From NCBI RefSeq assembly GCF_023734135.1, contig NZ_AP025730.1, forward strand, positions 2,232,001-2,296,000: a stretch of DNA of 64,000 nt. The letters run 5' to 3'. The notes under the pieces are model-generated. The model saw only the letters and a list, made by a program, of their open reading frames with translations. It was not told the origin of the DNA and searched no databases. Positions 63,666 through 64,000 of this stretch are shown here, one piece after another. Each line of letters opens with the position of its first letter. The first letter of the stretch is position 1. The translations under genes and the position numbers were made by a program. The DNA is from Sphaerotilus microaerophilus. GTDB lineage: Bacteria > Pseudomonadota > Gammaproteobacteria > Burkholderiales > Burkholderiaceae_C.

Positions 63666-64000
63666 ATGGCTGAGAAGAAAGTCATCCGCAAGCTCGGCGC
63701 CGACGCCAAGGCCGCCGTGCCCGACGCCCAGGCGAGGCGCGACGCGACCACCTACGAGCCGGTGAAGCCGGCGATGCAGCTGGGCTTCGTGCACAACAAC
63801 GTCGACTGCATCGGCTGCCGCGCCTGCGAGATCGCCTGCAAGGACAAGAACGGACTGGCGCCGGGGCCGCGGTTCCGCCGCGTGATGTACGTGGAAGGCG
63901 GCAGCTTCCCGGACGTGTTTGCCTACAAGGTGAACATGAGCTGCAACCACTGCGCCGAGCCGGCCTGCCTGCCGACCTGCCCGACCGGCGCAATCTGGAA
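63666..64000 (+). CDS. DmsB-like 4Fe-4S ferredoxin subunit (cut by the window end)
   Basis: The first 111 codons of an iron-sulfur electron-transfer subunit. After MAEKKVIRKLGADAKAAVPD and a polar tail, QLGFVHNNVDCIGCRACEIA contains the first cluster motif (CIGCRACEIACK, about 53-64) and CNHCAEPACLPTCPTGA (about 95-111) the second, as in DmsB/PhsB/TtrB. ATG 63666 follows the molybdoenzyme stop by 11 bases. A membrane anchor of the NrfD/DmsC type probably follows beyond position 64000. Confidence 0.92.
   Translation, partial: MAEKKVIRKLGADAKAAVPDAQARRDATTYEPVKPAMQLGFVHNNVDCIGCRACEIACKDKNGLAPGPRFRRVMYVEGGSFPDVFAYKVNMSCNHCAEPACLPTCPTGAIW

Noticed and set aside
1..64000. CRISPR arrays, tRNA, rRNA genes, insertion sequences
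   Set aside because: I found no regularly spaced direct repeats with unique spacers, no cloverleaf-like stretches and no transposase or integrase frames.

Overview
The window is very GC-rich (roughly 70 percent), densely coded, with many ATGA/GTGA stop-start overlaps. Gene content (fused WYL regulator-recCBD block, Bug/TctC-type binding protein, TctBA and TRAP carriers, PedF-type PQQ alcohol oxidation genes, rpsU-yqeY) points to a beta-proteobacterium of the order Burkholderiales, probably from the Leptothrix/Sphaerotilus/Rubrivivax neighbourhood; the genus is an inference.

Layout. 0.3-11.5 kb: a WYL regulator followed by recC, recB and recD. recB carries an in-frame, GC-palindromic repeat insertion with a C9 tract. 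11.5-13.9 kb: a VOC protein, a conserved small protein, a TatD nuclease and a Mug/hypoxanthine-type DNA glycosylase. 13.9-20.1 kb: an accessory, conflict-type islet with an AAA_14/DUF4143 ATPase, an HTH-nucleotidyltransferase/HEPN pair, a 916-residue SEFIR-STAND-FGE fusion and a ParE/RelE toxin with its antitoxin. 20.2-23 kb: a spermidine-synthase-like protein and a GspE/PilB ATPase. 23.2-32.2 kb: organic-acid uptake, with tctBA, an MFS carrier, a small Lys/Ala-rich exported protein, TRAP dctQM and a cache-domain two-component system. 32.2-33.5 kb: a DUF442 phosphatase-like protein, yqeY and rpsU.

33.6-43.9 kb is a PQQ-dependent alcohol oxidation support locus: cytochrome c-550 PedF and a periplasmic binding protein on the minus strand; an NtrC-family activator; a degenerate metallo-beta-lactamase 'quinoprotein relay' protein; and a plus-strand operon of a PqqB-like protein, an ABC ATPase, a beta-propeller, a binding protein and a PedC permease. 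Two good sigma-54 promoters lie in front of pedF and of the pqqB-like gene, so the activator probably switches on both arms. The quinoprotein dehydrogenase itself is not in the window. Directly behind, and translationally coupled, comes a four-gene module (43.9-46.6 kb) with a MotA/TolQ-like protein, a TolR/ExbD-like one-TM protein with an unusual beta domain, a membrane protein and a lipoprotein; it has no obvious described counterpart. Next are a Bug protein and a MoxY-like kinase/LuxR regulator pair.

50.4-58.8 kb is ordinary metabolism and envelope: DAHP synthase, a stand-alone ABC ATPase, a cNMP-binding protein, a permuted LeuD-LeuC fusion, a sirtuin and an AsmA/DUF748 protein. 59-64 kb is a respiratory locus cut by the window end: a small exported protein, an exported Met-rich collagen-like Gly-X-Y repeat protein, a pentaheme cytochrome c, a Tat-exported DmsA-like molybdoenzyme with a His in place of the third Fe-S cysteine, and a DmsB-like ferredoxin subunit.

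Most noteworthy candidates for new biology: the SEFIR-STAND-FGE protein in its toxin-antitoxin islet, the Met-rich Gly-X-Y protein in the molybdoenzyme operon, and the stator-like four-gene module behind the PQQ locus.
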